64,000 nucleotides of DNA from Stutzerimonas stutzeri (GTDB lineage Bacteria > Pseudomonadota > Gammaproteobacteria > Pseudomonadales > Pseudomonadaceae): NCBI RefSeq assembly GCF_000590475.1, contig NZ_CP007441.1, positions 3,850,660 through 3,914,659 on the forward strand, in the 5' to 3' direction. Numbering within the stretch: the stretch's first letter is position 1; each line of letters starts with the position of its first letter. The notes under the pieces were generated by a model. The model saw only the letters and a program-made list of their open reading frames with translations, made no database searches and was not told where the DNA came from. The position numbers and the translations under genes were made by a program. Below are positions 44,931 through 53,213 of the stretch, one piece after another.

Positions 44931-46325
44931 ATGGCGGGATACATTCACAGCGTAGGCGGCACGACCTGGCGCTTCGACAGCCTGCGTGAGGTCATGGCCA
45001 AAGCCAGTCCGGCGCGCTCCGGCGATTTTCTCGCTGAAGTCGCGGCGGCCAGCGATGCCGAGCGCGTCGCCGCGCAGATGTGCCTGGCGCAAATCCCGCT
45101 CAAGCGCTTTCTCGACGAAGCGCTGATCCCTTATGAAACCGATGAAGTCACCCGCCTGATCATCGACGGCCACGACGCCGAAGCCTTCGCCCCGGTCAGT
45201 CACCTGACCGTCGGCGATTTCCGAAACTGGTTGCTGGGCGATGCTGCCGATGAGGCTGCACTGAAAGCACTGGCACCGGGGCTGACGCCTGAAATGGTCG
45301 CCGCGGTATCGAAGATCATGCGCGTGCAGGACCTGATCCTGGTTGCGCAAAAAGTCCGCGTGGTCAGCCGCTTTCGCAATACCATCGGCCTGCGTGGACG
45401 CATGTCCACTCGCCTGCAACCCAACCACCCCACCGACGAGGCCGCCGGCATCGCCGCGAGCATTGTCGACGGCTTGCTCTACGGCAACGGGGATGCGGTG
45501 ATCGGCATCAACCCGGCCACCGACAGCACCAGCGGCATCTGCGAGCTGCTGAAAATGCTCGACGCCATCATCCAGCGTTACGAAATCCCGACCCAAGGCT
45601 GCATCCTCACCCACGTCACCACCTCCATCGAGGCGATCAACCGTGGCGCGCCGCTGGACCTGGTGTTTCAGTCCATCGCCGGCACCGAAGCGGCCAATAC
45701 CAGCTTCGGCATCAACCTGGCGGTGTTGCAGGAAGGCTACGAGGCCGGCCTGTCGCAGAAGCGCGGCACGGTCGGGGACAACCTGATGTACTTCGAAACG
45801 GGCCAGGGCAGCGCTTTGTCGGCCAACGCACACCATGGCGTCGACCAGCAGACCTGCGAGGCCCGCGCCTATGCCGTGGCGCGCAAGTTCAAGCCACTGC
45901 TGGTCAATACCGTGGTCGGTTTCATCGGCCCGGAATATCTTTACAACGGCAAGCAGATCATCCGCGCCGGGCTGGAAGATCACTTTTGCGCCAAGCTGCT
46001 CGGCGTGCCCATGGGTTGCGACATCTGCTACACCAACCACGCTGAAGCCGATCAGGACGACATGGATGTACTGCTCACCCTGCTCGGCACTGCTGGCATC
46101 AACTTCATCATGGGCATCCCCGGCTCGGACGACGTAATGCTCAACTACCAGACCACCTCGTTTCACGATGCCCTGTACCTGCGCCAGAGCCTGGGCCTCA
46201 GACCCGCACCGGAATTCGAGGCATGGCTGGCAAAGATGGACATCCTGCGCCAGGACGGCGGCCGCTTACACATGGGCAGTCAACTTCCACCGGCCTTCCG
46301 TCAGGCTCTGGAGCGAATGGCATGA
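44931..46325 (+). CDS. eutB: Ethanolamine ammonia-lyase large subunit
   Basis: 464 aa. With EutC and adenosylcobalamin it converts ethanolamine to acetaldehyde and ammonia. Family blocks are GTTWRFDSLREVMAKASP, RLQPNHPTDEAAGIAASIVDGLLYG, NPATDS, FESIAGTEAANTSFGINL-like sequence (FQSIAGTEAANTSFG) and YFETGQGSALSANAHHGVDQQTCEARAY. ATG 44931 (MAGYIHSVGG) follows GGAGACGGAG; the frame is open upstream but unrelated to the family. No microcompartment genes are present, consistent with the Pseudomonas-type pathway. Confidence 0.96.
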   Translation: MAGYIHSVGGTTWRFDSLREVMAKASPARSGDFLAEVAAASDAERVAAQMCLAQIPLKRFLDEALIPYETDEVTRLIIDGHDAEAFAPVSHLTVGDFRNWLLGDAADEAALKALAPGLTPEMVAAVSKIMRVQDLILVAQKVRVVSRFRNTIGLRGRMSTRLQPNHPTDEAAGIAASIVDGLLYGNGDAVIGINPATDSTSGICELLKMLDAIIQRYEIPTQGCILTHVTTSIEAINRGAPLDLVFQSIAGTEAANTSFGINLAVLQEGYEAGLSQKRGTVGDNLMYFETGQGSALSANAHHGVDQQTCEARAYAVARKFKPLLVNTVVGFIGPEYLYNGKQIIRAGLEDHFCAKLLGVPMGCDICYTNHAEADQDDMDVLLTLLGTAGINFIMGIPGSDDVMLNYQTTSFHDALYLRQSLGLRPAPEFEAWLAKMDILRQDGGRLHMGSQLPPAFRQALERMA

Positions 46326-46384
46326 CGCCGTATCCGCGTAACGGGCTCTCGGTTACAGATTCGGCGGGTTGCTTGCATGGAATC

Positions 46385-46447
46385 GCCAGCAAGCTGGCTC
46401 GGACAGGTGCGGCACGGCCTGTTTTCTTTAGGTGCCAGCAGGCTGGC
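46385..46447. repeat. Two REP-like palindromes between eutB and eutC
   Basis: GCCAGC-AA-GCTGGC (46385-46398) and GCCAGC-AG-GCTGGC (46434-46447) form a pair around a central ACAGG/CCTGT inverted repeat (46403-46422). This is the layout of paired Pseudomonas REP elements. They split an otherwise contiguous operon by 226 bp. Confidence 0.65.
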
Positions 46448-46551
46448 GACCAAGAACACCTAACAGCTCTAAACTCAGCCTCATTACATCAGGCCGCCGC
46501 TTCGGCAGACCCCTGCGCTGCTTGCGCGGAAGACAAAACGGAGCAACTGAA

Positions 46552-47367
46552 ATGAGCACGCGTGCTCCACCCCCGACCACCGTCACCAATCCCTGGGCTC
46601 ACCTGCGCCAGCTCACTCCGGCCCGCATTGCTCTCGGCCGCGCCGGGGCCAGCCTGCCTACGGACGCTCAGCTGGATTTCCAGTTCGCACATGCCCAGGC
46701 CCGCGATGCCGTGCATCTAGCGCTCGATACCGAAGACCTGGCCGCGCAACTTGAACAGTGTGGCCATCGCATCCTGCTGTTGCACAGCGCCGCCCCGGAC
46801 CGCGACACCTATTTGCAGCGGCCGGATCTGGGGCGGCGATTGAGCGACGATTCGGCCCAGCGGGTAAATGATCATGCGCAGCAATACGCGGCAGGCTACG
46901 ACCTGGCCATCGTCATCGCCGACGGCCTGTCCGCACTCGCCGTGCAACGTCACGCCCTGCCCTTGCTCCAGCGCATCGAGGAGCAGATCGAAAAGGACGG
47001 TTGGAGCCTCGCGCCGATCTGCCTGGTGCAACAAAGCCGCGTCGCGCTGGGCGACGAGGTCGGTGAGCGGCTCAAGGCGAAAATGGTGGTGATGCTCGTG
47101 GGCGAACGCCCCGGCCTGAGCTCGCCGGACAGCCTCGGCCTGTACTTCACCTACGCACCGAAAGTCGGCCGCACCGATGCCGACCGCAACTGCATCTCCA
47201 ACATCCGCCTGGAGGGCTTGAGCTACAACCTCGCCGCCCACCGCCTGATCCACCTGATGCGCGAAGCCTGTCGCCGCCAGCTCTCCGGGGTGAACCTCAA
47301 GGACGAAGCGGAAGTGCTCAGCCTGGACGACGGCACGCCGAAGACTGGCAACTTCCTACTGAGTTGA
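46552..47367 (+). CDS. eutC: Ethanolamine ammonia-lyase small subunit
   Basis: 271-aa light subunit that completes the cobalamin site. WAHLRQLTPARIALGRAGASLPT is the characteristic opening, then AHAQARDAVHLALD, VIVIADGLSALAVQRHALPLL and GERPGLSSPDSLGLYFTY, ending NCISNIRLEGLSYNLAAHRL. ATG 46552 follows CGGAGCAA; the frame is open 40 codons further upstream without similarity. Confidence 0.96.
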   Translation: MSTRAPPPTTVTNPWAHLRQLTPARIALGRAGASLPTDAQLDFQFAHAQARDAVHLALDTEDLAAQLEQCGHRILLLHSAAPDRDTYLQRPDLGRRLSDDSAQRVNDHAQQYAAGYDLAIVIADGLSALAVQRHALPLLQRIEEQIEKDGWSLAPICLVQQSRVALGDEVGERLKAKMVVMLVGERPGLSSPDSLGLYFTYAPKVGRTDADRNCISNIRLEGLSYNLAAHRLIHLMREACRRQLSGVNLKDEAEVLSLDDGTPKTGNFLLS

Positions 47368-47415
47368 ATCGCGGCCGTTTCGATGTGCCGCAAGCCGACT
47401 CACCGGGCGACCGCT

Positions 47416-47844
47416 TCAGACTTCCGGCAATACCACTACCGCGTCGATTTCGAACAACATTCCATCCAGCGCCAGCCGCGGCACCGGAATCAGCGTGCAG
47501 GCTGGCTTCATTTGCACACCGAAGGCCCGCTCGAGCTCCTCACCGAGCACGCCCAATCGCTGCTCACTGTGATCGACGATCAAAACCGTAAATTTGGCGA
47601 CTTGTGACGGCTCACCGCCTGCAGCTTCGATGGCTATCAGCAGATTGGCCATGGCCTGTCGCACCTGCTCACGAAAATCGTCCGAGAGCCGACCGTCCTC
47701 CGCCTCCCCGCCTTGCCCCGCAATGAACGCCAACCGATTGCCAGCTGGCACGACGGCTATATGGGAGTAGCCATTTGGCGTGGGGTCGTACAGGCCAGGC
47801 GGATTGATCAGCGTCGGTCTGGATGAAGTTTTTGGATCGGTCAT
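47416..47844 (-). CDS. RidA/YjgF-family protein lacking the catalytic Arg
   Basis: 142 aa of the RidA/YjgF (Rid) superfamily, which in its active form hydrolyses reactive enamines and imines. Seen: FIAGQGGEAEDGRLS, RQAMANLLIAIEAAGG and the C-terminal FEIDAVVV. In RidA the imine-binding Arg lies in the PARSCVEV motif; here the aligned stretch is PACTLIPV, so the Arg is Cys. It is therefore probably not a canonical deaminase. Ribosome binding site GGAGGGATGTC precedes the ATG. Convergent with eutC. Confidence 0.85.
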   Translation of the reverse strand: MTDPKTSSRPTLINPPGLYDPTPNGYSHIAVVPAGNRLAFIAGQGGEAEDGRLSDDFREQVRQAMANLLIAIEAAGGEPSQVAKFTVLIVDHSEQRLGVLGEELERAFGVQMKPACTLIPVPRLALDGMLFEIDAVVVLPEV

Positions 47845-47985
47845 GACATCCCTCCAAGCTTAAGCACAAGGAAACGCCAGCGCTTCTGCCTCTTACCATA
47901 GCGGAGCGCCAACGCGGTTACGACGGCAGCTTGCCGAGGCCCTACGCCCCGCTTAAGGTTGAGGCCCCTGGCTGGAAGCATCTTC

Positions 47986-48798
47986 ATGTGGTCTTTTCGC
48001 GATTGGCGCCGCAAGCGCATCCTCGCCCGCTTCGCCATCGAGCCCGCCATCTGGCAGCGCGTGCTCGACAGCCTGCCGATTCTCGACGGCTTGAATGCCG
48101 AGGAAACCGAGCGGCTCCGCCAGCGCAGCATCTTGTTCTTGCATGCCAAGCGAATCACCGCCCTCCCCGGCGTCGAACTGCAAATGGAAGACCGCCTACG
48201 ATTGGCGGCCCAGGCCCAGCTGCCGCTGCTGCATCTGGCCGACCTCAACTGGTATCAGGGCTTCCATGAGATCGTTATCTACCCAGGCGATTTCCACAGC
48301 CCACAGAAGCATCGCGACTCGGCTGGCGTGGTGCATGAGTGGGACGGCGAGCACAGCGGCGAGGCCTGGCTGCAAGGCCCAGTGATCCTGGCGCTGCCAG
48401 GTGTCCAGGAAAGCGGCAACTGGGAAGGCTACAACCTGGTAATTCACGAATTGGCGCACAAGCTGGACATGCTCAACGGCGACGCCAACGGCTTGCCGCC
48501 GCTGCACAGCAGCATGCGCATCGACAACTGGGCGACCGCGATGCAGCGCGCCTACGATTCGCTCAATACCACCCTGGATGCCGATCCAAACGCCGAAACC
48601 CTGATCGATCCCTACGCGGCAGAGAATCCGGCTGAATTTTTTGCGGTCACCAGCGAGTACTTCTTCGCCGCGCCAGACCTGTTGCATGCCGCCTACCCCG
48701 ACGTCTATCAGCAGCTTGCCGCCTTCTATCGCCAGGATCCGCTGGCACGCTTGCGGCGCCTACAGGACAGCCATCCGCAATACGCGGAACCTCACTGA
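47986..48798 (+). CDS. mtfA: MtfA zinc peptidase
   Basis: 270 aa of the MtfA/DUF980 family. In E. coli MtfA binds the repressor Mlc and is an aminopeptidase. The active-site HExxH is NLVIHELAHKLDMLNG (about residue 157), with the third-ligand region PAEFFAVTSEYFF. FHEIVIYPGDF and WDGEHSGEAWLQGPVILA are family blocks. ATG 47986 (MWSFRDWRRKR) has GGAAGC upstream. Whether it serves Mlc here is unknown. Confidence 0.92.
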   Translation: MWSFRDWRRKRILARFAIEPAIWQRVLDSLPILDGLNAEETERLRQRSILFLHAKRITALPGVELQMEDRLRLAAQAQLPLLHLADLNWYQGFHEIVIYPGDFHSPQKHRDSAGVVHEWDGEHSGEAWLQGPVILALPGVQESGNWEGYNLVIHELAHKLDMLNGDANGLPPLHSSMRIDNWATAMQRAYDSLNTTLDADPNAETLIDPYAAENPAEFFAVTSEYFFAAPDLLHAAYPDVYQQLAAFYRQDPLARLRRLQDSHPQYAEPH

Positions 48799-48937
48799 CT
48801 TCCGACCGTCGAATGCGCGCATTGCCTGGCCGCGAAGGTCCGCCATCGCTGGCATGGCAAAACGCCCGACAGTGCGCCTATAATCGGGCCCACTTTTTTC
48901 GCCCCAGGCCGCTTCGGCCGACCACGGAGCAATGTCC

Positions 48938-49465
48938 ATGAGCTACAGCAAAGTCCCGGCCGGCAAAGACCTGCCAAACGACATCTACGTCGCCATCGAA
49001 ATCCCGGCCAACCACGCGCCGATCAAATACGAAATCGATCACGACACCGACTGCCTGTTCGTCGACCGCTTCATGGCCACCCCAATGTTCTATCCGGCCA
49101 ACTACGGTTTCATCCCGCACACCCTGGCCGACGACGGCGACCCGCTCGACGTACTGGTCGTGACCCCCTACCCGGTTGCCCCAGGCTCCGTCATCCGCTG
49201 CCGTCCGGTCGGCGTACTGAACATGACCGACGAAGCCGGCGGCGACGCCAAGCTGATCGCCGTCCCGCACGACAAGCTGAGCCAGCTGTATGTGGACGTG
49301 AAGGAATACACCGACCTGCCGCCGCTGCTGATCGAGCAGATCAAGCACTTCTTCGAGAACTACAAGGATCTGGAGAAGGGCAAGTGGGTCAAGGTCGAAG
49401 GCTGGGAAGGCGCCGACGCCGCCCGCGCCGCCATCATCAAAGCTGCCGAGGCTTATCAGAAGTAA
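48938..49465 (+). CDS. ppa: Inorganic pyrophosphatase
   Basis: 175-aa family I soluble pyrophosphatase that removes PPi in the cytoplasm. Signature DDGDPLDVLVVTPYPV with three metal-binding Asp; also EIPANHAPIKYEIDHDT and FENYKDLEKGKWVKVEGW. GGAG lies 8 bases before ATG 48938 but only 2 before ATG 48932, so the shorter form (MSYSKVPAGK) is chosen. Confidence 0.97.
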   Translation: MSYSKVPAGKDLPNDIYVAIEIPANHAPIKYEIDHDTDCLFVDRFMATPMFYPANYGFIPHTLADDGDPLDVLVVTPYPVAPGSVIRCRPVGVLNMTDEAGGDAKLIAVPHDKLSQLYVDVKEYTDLPPLLIEQIKHFFENYKDLEKGKWVKVEGWEGADAARAAIIKAAEAYQK

Positions 49466-49480
49466 GCCGAAGCACTGAAG

Positions 49481-49507
49481 AAAAGCCGGCCACAAGCCGG
49501 CTTTTTT
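49481..49507 (+). terminator. Rho-independent terminator of ppa
   Basis: AAGCCGGC and GCCGGCTT pair around CACAA, followed by T6, 16 bases after the stop. Confidence 0.92.
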
Positions 49508-49880
49508 ATTGCCTACATTCCGTCCTGAATAAGGTTTGCGTCTCCGCGTCATTCGCTGGAGGACGCTTAGGTTAGACGTCTCGGTTACGCCGACCGCTTA
49601 GGGTACGGTTACGACCAGCCTGGCGAGCTATTCCCGGCGCCACCAGACTCGGTCGAACCTAGGTGAGCGCAATCTGGCCCGTGACGCTTCTATAGATAAT
49701 GCTTTTGGATGATCCACCGCTACCGTAACCACGGCTTGGGGCGCATCGTCATCACTGCGAGTTCCAATAGAGCGACCCTTTGGCCATCGTCCAGCGAAGG
49801 GCTTTCGCTGATCCAGGCTACGCGTGACGACCCTCGCCACCACCAACGCCATCGCGCACGAACAGACCGACGAGTACCTG
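49508..49880. other. Gene-free stretch before the tannase gene
   Basis: About 370 bp in which I find no credible gene on either strand. It should hold distal regulatory sequence of the catabolic cluster that follows. Confidence 0.5.
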
Positions 49881-49911
49881 ATAAACAGAACAGATAGCCG
49901 GATAATAATTT
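49881..49911 (+). promoter_or_regulatory. Putative shared operator, copy A (upstream of the esterase gene)
   Basis: A 31-base AT-rich element (ATAAACAGAACAGATAGCCG onward) matches 51709-51739 at 25 of 31 positions. Both copies sit upstream of cluster genes, here 70 bp before the esterase start. It could be a binding site of the LysR regulator encoded at 55717-56868, or a shared promoter. Confidence 0.45.
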
Positions 49912-49980
49912 CCCTGCGGCGTCGCACCTCGTCTCGCCTAAATTCCAGAGCACCCCCACAAAAACAAGAGGTGCAACCCC

Positions 49981-51687
49981 ATGATGAAAATACCTTTGGC
50001 AGCAAGCCTGTTGCTGACTGCCCTGGCAAGTACCGCGCTTGCCGGTGGAGGCCAGTCGCATGGCAAACGCGACGAGCTGGCGCGGCTCCCCGTTGTCCAA
50101 CCGACCGGTAGCTGCTCGTCGCTGTCTGCTATTGATCTCACGACGATCGGCGGAGCCGGCAGTCGCGTGGTCACGGCTCAGCAGCAAGTGACCGATAGCG
50201 GCGTTGCCATCTGCGCGGTTGAAGGGGTGCTGGCGCCCAGCATCGGGTTCAAGGTGGAGCTTCCTACACAGACCTGGACCCAGCGATACCTACAGGTCGG
50301 CTGCGGCGGGCTATGCGGGCGCATTTCCCTCAATGCCCCGGCCGCCGAGGGCTGCGTTCCGCTTGAGGCAGACCGTTTCGTAGTCGCCAGCACAGACATG
50401 GGCCACCAGGATAGCGGTGGCGCTTTCGGCACGGATCCGCAGAAGCGCGCCGACTTCGCCCACCGCGGGGTACACCTGACGGCTCTGGCCTCGAAGGCTC
50501 TGATCGAAGCGTTCTACGGACAGCAACCGGCACACTCCTACTTCAGCGGCTGCTCGGATGGCGGGCGCGAAGCGTTGGTCGAAGCGCAGCGGTATCCGGA
50601 TGACTTCGATGGCATCGTTGCTGGCGCACCCGCCATGAACTTCCAGGTACAGAACTCCCTGCTTCACGGCTGGCAGGCTCAGGTCAACAAGGGCCCGAAT
50701 GGGCAAGCCGTCCTTGTTGCCTCCCGTCTGCCGCTGCTGCATCAGGCCGTGCTGGCTCAATGCGACGGGCTCGATGGTCAGCTTGATGGACTGCTCACCG
50801 ACCCCAGAGCCTGTCAGTTCGATCCCGCCACCATTCAATGTGCGGATGATGAAAGCACAAGCCAGTGCCTGACCGCCGCAGAAGTCCAGACCGTCCAGAA
50901 GATCTACTCGGGCCCTGTTGATGTCGAGACGGGAGAGCGGCTGGCCGTCGGCGGCCCACAACCGGGATCGGAACTGGCCTGGGCAGGCGTATTCGTACCG
51001 GAGACGGCCGATGGACAATTGTTCAGCGAAACCATCGCCCTCGATGCGCTGCGCTATTTGACCTTCGAACAACCGGCACAACCGGACTTCACCCTGGACC
51101 AGCTGACCTTTACCGCCGAGACCTTCGACCGCCTACGCGCTCGCCACCCGCTGTTCGACTCGACAAACCCCGACCTGTCGGCCTTTGCCCGTCAGGGTGG
51201 CAAGCTGATCCTCTGGCACGGCTGGTCGGACAATCACATCTCCCCCATTAACACCATTGCTTACCACGAAGCGCTCCAGCGCTACATGGGCCAGCGCCAG
51301 GTCAATCGGTTCGAGCGCTTGTATCTGGTACCCGGGATGTACCACTGCAGTGGTGGCGAAGGGCCGAGCGAGATGGATCTGCTGACCCCGGTCATGCGCT
51401 GGGTCGAAACCGGACAGGCACCAGACGAAATCATGGTGCGCGCGGAAGAGGAAGAAAGCACGACCGTCGCCACGCAAGCCAAGTCCAAAGGGAAAGCGCA
51501 TGGTAAGCCGGTACAGGCCGTCGAGGGTCGCCCCGTCTATCCATACCCTTACGTCGCTCGGTACATCGGCCGCGGTCACTCGGACAACGGCGGACACTAC
51601 AAGCGCGGCGCGCCTCTGACCAACGCGCCGACGCCCAGCTGGCGAGGCTCGGATTTCTATACGCCTTATCCGCCGCGCGAGCTCTAA
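49981..51687 (+). CDS. Tannase/feruloyl esterase family protein, exported
   Basis: 568 aa with a cleavable signal peptide (IPLAASLLLTALASTALAG). The tannase/feruloyl-esterase CS-D-HC arrangement is complete: nucleophile Ser in YFSGCSDGGREALVEAQR, acid Asp in LILWHGWSDNHISPINT, and His in GMYHCSGGEGPSEMD. The Cys beside Ser and His would form the family disulfide. It would release gallate (or a hydroxycinnamate) from esters outside the cytoplasm. Next to gallate dioxygenase and galBCD, a galloyl-ester substrate is the best guess. A Lys/Gly-rich insert lies at about residues 488-510. Ribosome binding site AAGAGGTG. Confidence 0.88.
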   Translation: MMKIPLAASLLLTALASTALAGGGQSHGKRDELARLPVVQPTGSCSSLSAIDLTTIGGAGSRVVTAQQQVTDSGVAICAVEGVLAPSIGFKVELPTQTWTQRYLQVGCGGLCGRISLNAPAAEGCVPLEADRFVVASTDMGHQDSGGAFGTDPQKRADFAHRGVHLTALASKALIEAFYGQQPAHSYFSGCSDGGREALVEAQRYPDDFDGIVAGAPAMNFQVQNSLLHGWQAQVNKGPNGQAVLVASRLPLLHQAVLAQCDGLDGQLDGLLTDPRACQFDPATIQCADDESTSQCLTAAEVQTVQKIYSGPVDVETGERLAVGGPQPGSELAWAGVFVPETADGQLFSETIALDALRYLTFEQPAQPDFTLDQLTFTAETFDRLRARHPLFDSTNPDLSAFARQGGKLILWHGWSDNHISPINTIAYHEALQRYMGQRQVNRFERLYLVPGMYHCSGGEGPSEMDLLTPVMRWVETGQAPDEIMVRAEEEESTTVATQAKSKGKAHGKPVQAVEGRPVYPYPYVARYIGRGHSDNGGHYKRGAPLTNAPTPSWRGSDFYTPYPPREL

Positions 51688-51706
51688 CCCCAGCTAGCAG
51701 CCGGCT

Positions 51707-51739
51707 GGATAAATAAAACAGATATCCGGTTAACGATTT
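51707..51739 (+). promoter_or_regulatory. Putative shared operator, copy B (upstream of the transporter gene)
   Basis: Near-repeat of 49881-49911. This copy has a perfect dyad GGATA-N11-TATCC (51707-51711 and 51723-51727), a shape compatible with LysR-type regulator sites. It lies about 110 bp upstream of the transporter start. Confidence 0.5.
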
Positions 51740-51789
51740 ACCAGACGCTTATTCACCTGGGTGCGCTTAAAGTCGGACCACCCGAATAC

Positions 51790-51820
51790 GAGGGAGACCG
51801 GTTCGTTACCGGTCTCCCTC
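51790..51820 (+). other. 13-bp perfect hairpin upstream of the transporter gene
   Basis: GAGGGAGACCGGT pairs with ACCGGTCTCCCTC around a TCGTT loop. There is no T-tract on the right, so a simple terminator is doubtful. It ends about 15 bases before the ribosome binding site. It may protect the downstream mRNA or attenuate read-through from the esterase gene. Confidence 0.6.
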
Positions 51821-51848
51821 TCGTCTACAAAAACAAAAGGTGAGCGCT

Positions 51849-53195
51849 ATGGGTAATGCCACAGTCGATATCAAGACGTGGATCGATGATCGGCCTATCT
51901 CCGGCTACCAGTGGCTGATTCTGGGGCTGTGCTTTCTGATCGTCGTATTCGATGGCTTCGATGTTGCAGTTATGGGATTCATCGCCCCTTCGCTGATGCA
52001 GGAATGGGATCTGTCACGGGCCGCCTTCGGGCCGGTCATGAGTGCCGGCATGGTCGGCCTGGCGATCGGTGCGCTGGCGGCCGGCCCTTACGCCGACCGT
52101 TTCGGTCGCAAGACCGTCCTGCTCACCGCCGTCACCGTCTTCAGCGCCTTGAGCCTGGCCTGCGCCTTTGCCCGCAATCCATATGAGCTGGCCGGCCTGC
52201 GCCTGGTCATCGGAATCGCGCTGGGCGCCGCGCTGCCCAATACCACCACGCTGGTGTCGGAATATCTTCCGGCGGGAAAGCGCGCCCTGCTGATCACCCT
52301 GATGTTTACCGGATTCAACCTCGGCTCGGGCGGCGGCGGCTTCCTCGCGGCCTGGTTGCTGCCCACCCATGGCTGGGAATCGGTGCTGGCCGCTGGCGGC
52401 GTGCTGCCCCTGCTGCTGCTTCCCTTCCTCTGGCTGTTCCTCCCCGAGTCTGCCCGCTTCCTCGCCGCTAGCAAGGCACCCGCGCACAGGATTGCCGCAG
52501 TGCTGAACAAAATCGGTGGGCGCTTCGATGGCAGCACCCGTTTCGTCACCAGCGACTCCAGCGATTCCAGCGAACCGACCAAGACGCCGGTACGCATGCT
52601 GTTCAGCGACAAGTACCGCTTCGGTACCCTGGCCCTGTGGCTGACCTATTTCATGGGCTTGCTGGTCATCTATCTGATGATGGGCTGGCTGCCAACGCTG
52701 CTGCGCGATGGCGGCGTATCCATCGAGCGCGCCGCGACCATCACCGGGCTGTTCCAGATCGGCGGCACCGTCGGTGCGCTGGTGGTCGGCTGGCTAATGG
52801 ACCGCCGCAACCCCAACCGGGTGATTGCCGGCTCCTATGCCCTGGGCGGAGCCTGCATCCTGCTGCTCGGCGCGTTCAGCCTCGAATCCAGCCTGCTGAC
52901 GCTCGGCGTGATCGCTGCCGGCTTCTGCATGAGCGGCGCACAAACCGGCCTCAATGCTTTCGCCCCGAATTACTATCCGACTGAATTCCGCGCCACGGGT
53001 GTGAGTTGGATGCTCGGCATCGGTCGCTTTGGCGCCATCTTCGGCTCCCTGGTGGGCGGAGTGGTGCTTAGCATGGGCCTTGGCCTGCCGACACTCTTCG
53101 CCCTCCTGGGCGTGCCTGCATTCATCGCGGCCCTGGCGATCCTCGCCAACGGCCATGCCGCTCGCCACGCCAACCGCGCCGTTGCGGCGCACTGA
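51849..53195 (+). CDS. galT: MFS aromatic acid:proton symporter (probable gallate importer)
   Basis: 448 aa, 12 membrane segments. Helix 1 has LCFLIVVFDGFDVAVMGFIAPSL with the DGFD motif of the aromatic acid:H+ symporter (PcaK) subfamily. The MFS loop 2-3 motif is GPYADRFGRKTVLL and the loop 8-9 counterpart GWLMDRRNPNRVI. Between the esterase and gallate dioxygenase, it most likely imports gallate, as GalT does in P. putida. ATG 51849 follows AAAAGGTG. Substrate is inferred from context. Confidence 0.85.
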   Translation: MGNATVDIKTWIDDRPISGYQWLILGLCFLIVVFDGFDVAVMGFIAPSLMQEWDLSRAAFGPVMSAGMVGLAIGALAAGPYADRFGRKTVLLTAVTVFSALSLACAFARNPYELAGLRLVIGIALGAALPNTTTLVSEYLPAGKRALLITLMFTGFNLGSGGGGFLAAWLLPTHGWESVLAAGGVLPLLLLPFLWLFLPESARFLAASKAPAHRIAAVLNKIGGRFDGSTRFVTSDSSDSSEPTKTPVRMLFSDKYRFGTLALWLTYFMGLLVIYLMMGWLPTLLRDGGVSIERAATITGLFQIGGTVGALVVGWLMDRRNPNRVIAGSYALGGACILLLGAFSLESSLLTLGVIAAGFCMSGAQTGLNAFAPNYYPTEFRATGVSWMLGIGRFGAIFGSLVGGVVLSMGLGLPTLFALLGVPAFIAALAILANGHAARHANRAVAAH

Positions 53196-53213
53196 CACTA
53201 AAAGGACTGACAC

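Noticed and set aside
44685..46166. 493-aa minus-strand open frame opposite eutB
   Set aside because: Antisense artefact; eutB motifs on the plus strand are unambiguous.
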